64,000 nt of DNA, from the NCBI GenBank assembly GCA_030267565.1, contig BRXU01000017.1, positions 776,501-840,500 of the forward strand, given 5' to 3'. This DNA is from Pleodorina starrii. Its lineage: Eukaryota; Chlorophyta; Chlorophyceae; Chlamydomonadales; Volvocaceae. A program made the translations under genes and the position numbers. The notes under the pieces are model-generated. The model was given only the letters and a program-made list of their open reading frames with translations. It had not been told where the DNA came from and searched no databases. Below are positions 62,679-64,000 of this stretch, piece by piece (within the stretch, counting starts at the first letter, position 1; every line of letters starts with the position of its first letter).

Positions 62679-62978
62679 GGCGCTCCGGTCCCACCCACCT
62701 TCAAGCCCCAAGGCACGGATGGCCGGAGACGAGTGCACGGCCGTGCCGGAGCTCCAAAGCCACCACCCCAACCAGCTCCCCACACGCCGCACCGCGCCGC
62801 GCCGCGCCGCGCCGCACAGGCGGCACCTGCCTTCTGAACTCCCCCTTCCACACAGCATCCCCTTCGACACCCGCAGTACTCCCCCTTCACCCCGATGCCC
62901 CCTTTGGCGCACTCCCTAACACCTTCCTTCCACACAACGTCCCGCTTCCTGCGCGAAGGGTGCACGTCCACCCTTTCC

Positions 62979-64000
62979 TTAGCGCGAGCCGCTGGCGCCG
63001 CCGCAGCCGCCGCCGGTAACATCCGCCCGCGACTGCGACTGCGACCGCGCCGGCGCCCGCAGGCTGCCGGCCAGGTCCTGCGGCTCGTGCGTGTTGGAGC
63101 CCTCGTACACGATGGCCGGCAGCGCGCCCGCCTGCAGCCCGCCTCCGGTACCTCCGGTGCCCACCCCGCTGTCGAACAGCAGCCCCGAAGGGGGCACCAC
63201 GGCGCCGGAAGACAGGAAGTCCGGTCCGAGCTCGGAGCGGGTGCCTGCGGCCGGCGAGGTATAGATGCCCACGTCGGCGCCGTGCGGAGTAGCGCCGTGG
63301 CCAGCCGGTAAGCCCCGCGGCGGCACGCCGCCGCCGCCGCCGCCGGGCGGCGCGGCGGCGTCGCCGCCGGCGACACTCAGCGACTGCGACGCCAGCACGT
63401 TCACCACGCTGACGCCGTGCGGCGTGGAGGACAGGCTGTCGCCGTCGGCCTCCATGGCGGCGGCGACAGCGGCGGCGGCGGCCGCGGCGGCGGCGGCGCG
63501 GGCCATGTCCATCGCCGGTGCAATGTACGGCAGCTCCCCCGCCGGCGCGAAGTTCCGGACGAGCGTGTTGGTGGTGAGGCTGTCGGCGGGCGAGGAGGAC
63601 AACACCGTCGAGGGCAGGCGCAGGTAGCCCGAGGTTGTGGCGGCGTTGGCAGTCGCTATGGACGGCATGCCGGAGGAGACGCACGCACCCGACGCCGCTC
63701 GAGCGCTGGGCGACGCGGGCCCGGACGAGCCGGAGCCGCCGCTGCCGCCGGCGGCGGCCGCAATCACCGCTGCCGCGATGCTGCCCGGCGGCGCCGACGA
63801 CACGCTGCCCGGCAGGCCGGCGGCCACGCTGCCGGCGGCCGCGGCAGCGGCGGCGACGGCGGCGGACGTGGTGGTTATGGCGCGCAGGCTGCTGTTGCGC
63901 CGAATGCCCGAAGCCATCCGGCGCAGCGCCGAATGGCGTCCCGCCGCCGACGCGCCGGCGACCGTCAACGCTGCGCTGGCGGCGGCGGCGGGCCCGAACC
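62979..64000 (-). CDS. Ala/Gly/Ser-rich protein, C-terminal part (5' end beyond window)
   Basis: The minus frame is open from the window edge to a stop at 62979, about 340 residues. It is dominated by alanine runs (for example MARAAAAAAAAAAVAAAMEA), glycine and serine, with a few conventional segments: HSALRRMASGIRRNSSLRAI, STVLSSSPADSLTTNTLVRN and LPAIVYEGSNTHEPQDLAGS. No domain or membrane helix is visible, and the whole region looks disordered. The basic RRMASGIRRNSS patch contains RxxS-type sites that could be phosphorylated. The family cannot be told from this fragment. Its consistent codon use and long open frame support real coding. Confidence 0.6.
   Translation of the reverse strand, partial: FGPAAAASAALTVAGASAAGRHSALRRMASGIRRNSSLRAITTTSAAVAAAAAAAGSVAAGLPGSVSSAPPGSIAAAVIAAAAGGSGGSGSSGPASPSARAASGACVSSGMPSIATANAATTSGYLRLPSTVLSSSPADSLTTNTLVRNFAPAGELPYIAPAMDMARAAAAAAAAAAVAAAMEADGDSLSSTPHGVSVVNVLASQSLSVAGGDAAAPPGGGGGGVPPRGLPAGHGATPHGADVGIYTSPAAGTRSELGPDFLSSGAVVPPSGLLFDSGVGTGGTGGGLQAGALPAIVYEGSNTHEPQDLAGSLRAPARSQSQSRADVTGGGCGGASGSR

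Overview
This is nuclear DNA of a green alga, most likely a volvocine alga (the Chlamydomonas/Gonium/Volvox group). The sequence is GC-rich, and its genes are broken by many short introns with GTGAGT, GTGCGT or GTAAGC donors. The proteins carry long alanine, glycine and glutamine tracts. Degenerate copies of the algal telomere unit TTTTAGGG occur inside introns and spacers. Every gene below was assembled by hand: exon ends were chosen so that splice sites, reading phase and protein family agree.

Layout. 1-1547 (-) encodes an RBBP6/Mpe1-type protein with a DWNN domain and zinc knuckle; it runs off the left edge. Diverging from it, 2038-8322 (+) is TRM6, the non-catalytic subunit of the tRNA m1A58 methyltransferase. 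9397-10964 is a complete non-autonomous hAT transposon with a perfect 8-bp target duplication. 11281-12301 (-) is a TMEM256/DUF423 membrane protein. 13809-15079 (-) is the 3' part of an unidentified multi-pass membrane protein. 18404-20521 (-) is a TraB-like protein.

The middle holds a head-to-head pair of F-box-like/leucine-rich-repeat paralogs, 22853-25946 (-) and 29330-32421 (+), with the same four-exon structure. At least two 5'-truncated non-LTR retrotransposon copies lie around and between them (about 21211-21713 and 27530-28060). A related 3' end sits near 33389.

33669-43034 (+) is a 17-exon RadA/Sms gene for an organelle-type DNA repair ATPase. It has a 170-residue insertion, a 30-nt exon, a GC-AG intron and a changed KNRFG motif. 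Its fourth intron (35590-37025) may contain a 1.1-kb inverted-repeat element. A less certain antisense ORF meets its 3' end. 46191-47012 (-) is a small two-helix protein with a plausible chloroplast transit peptide. 47597-52980 (+) is a GCK-III/STE20 protein kinase with a 600-residue tail. 55646-60150 (-) is a 1451-residue protein ending in a degenerate MYND-like finger. 62979-64000 (-) is the end of an alanine-rich protein that starts beyond the right edge.

The genes do not form a pathway. They look like ordinary housekeeping and lineage-specific genes separated by transposon-rich spacers of lower GC. The most unusual content is the mobile DNA, the odd RadA gene and the inverted LRR pair. 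I see no operon-like or cassette-like new system.
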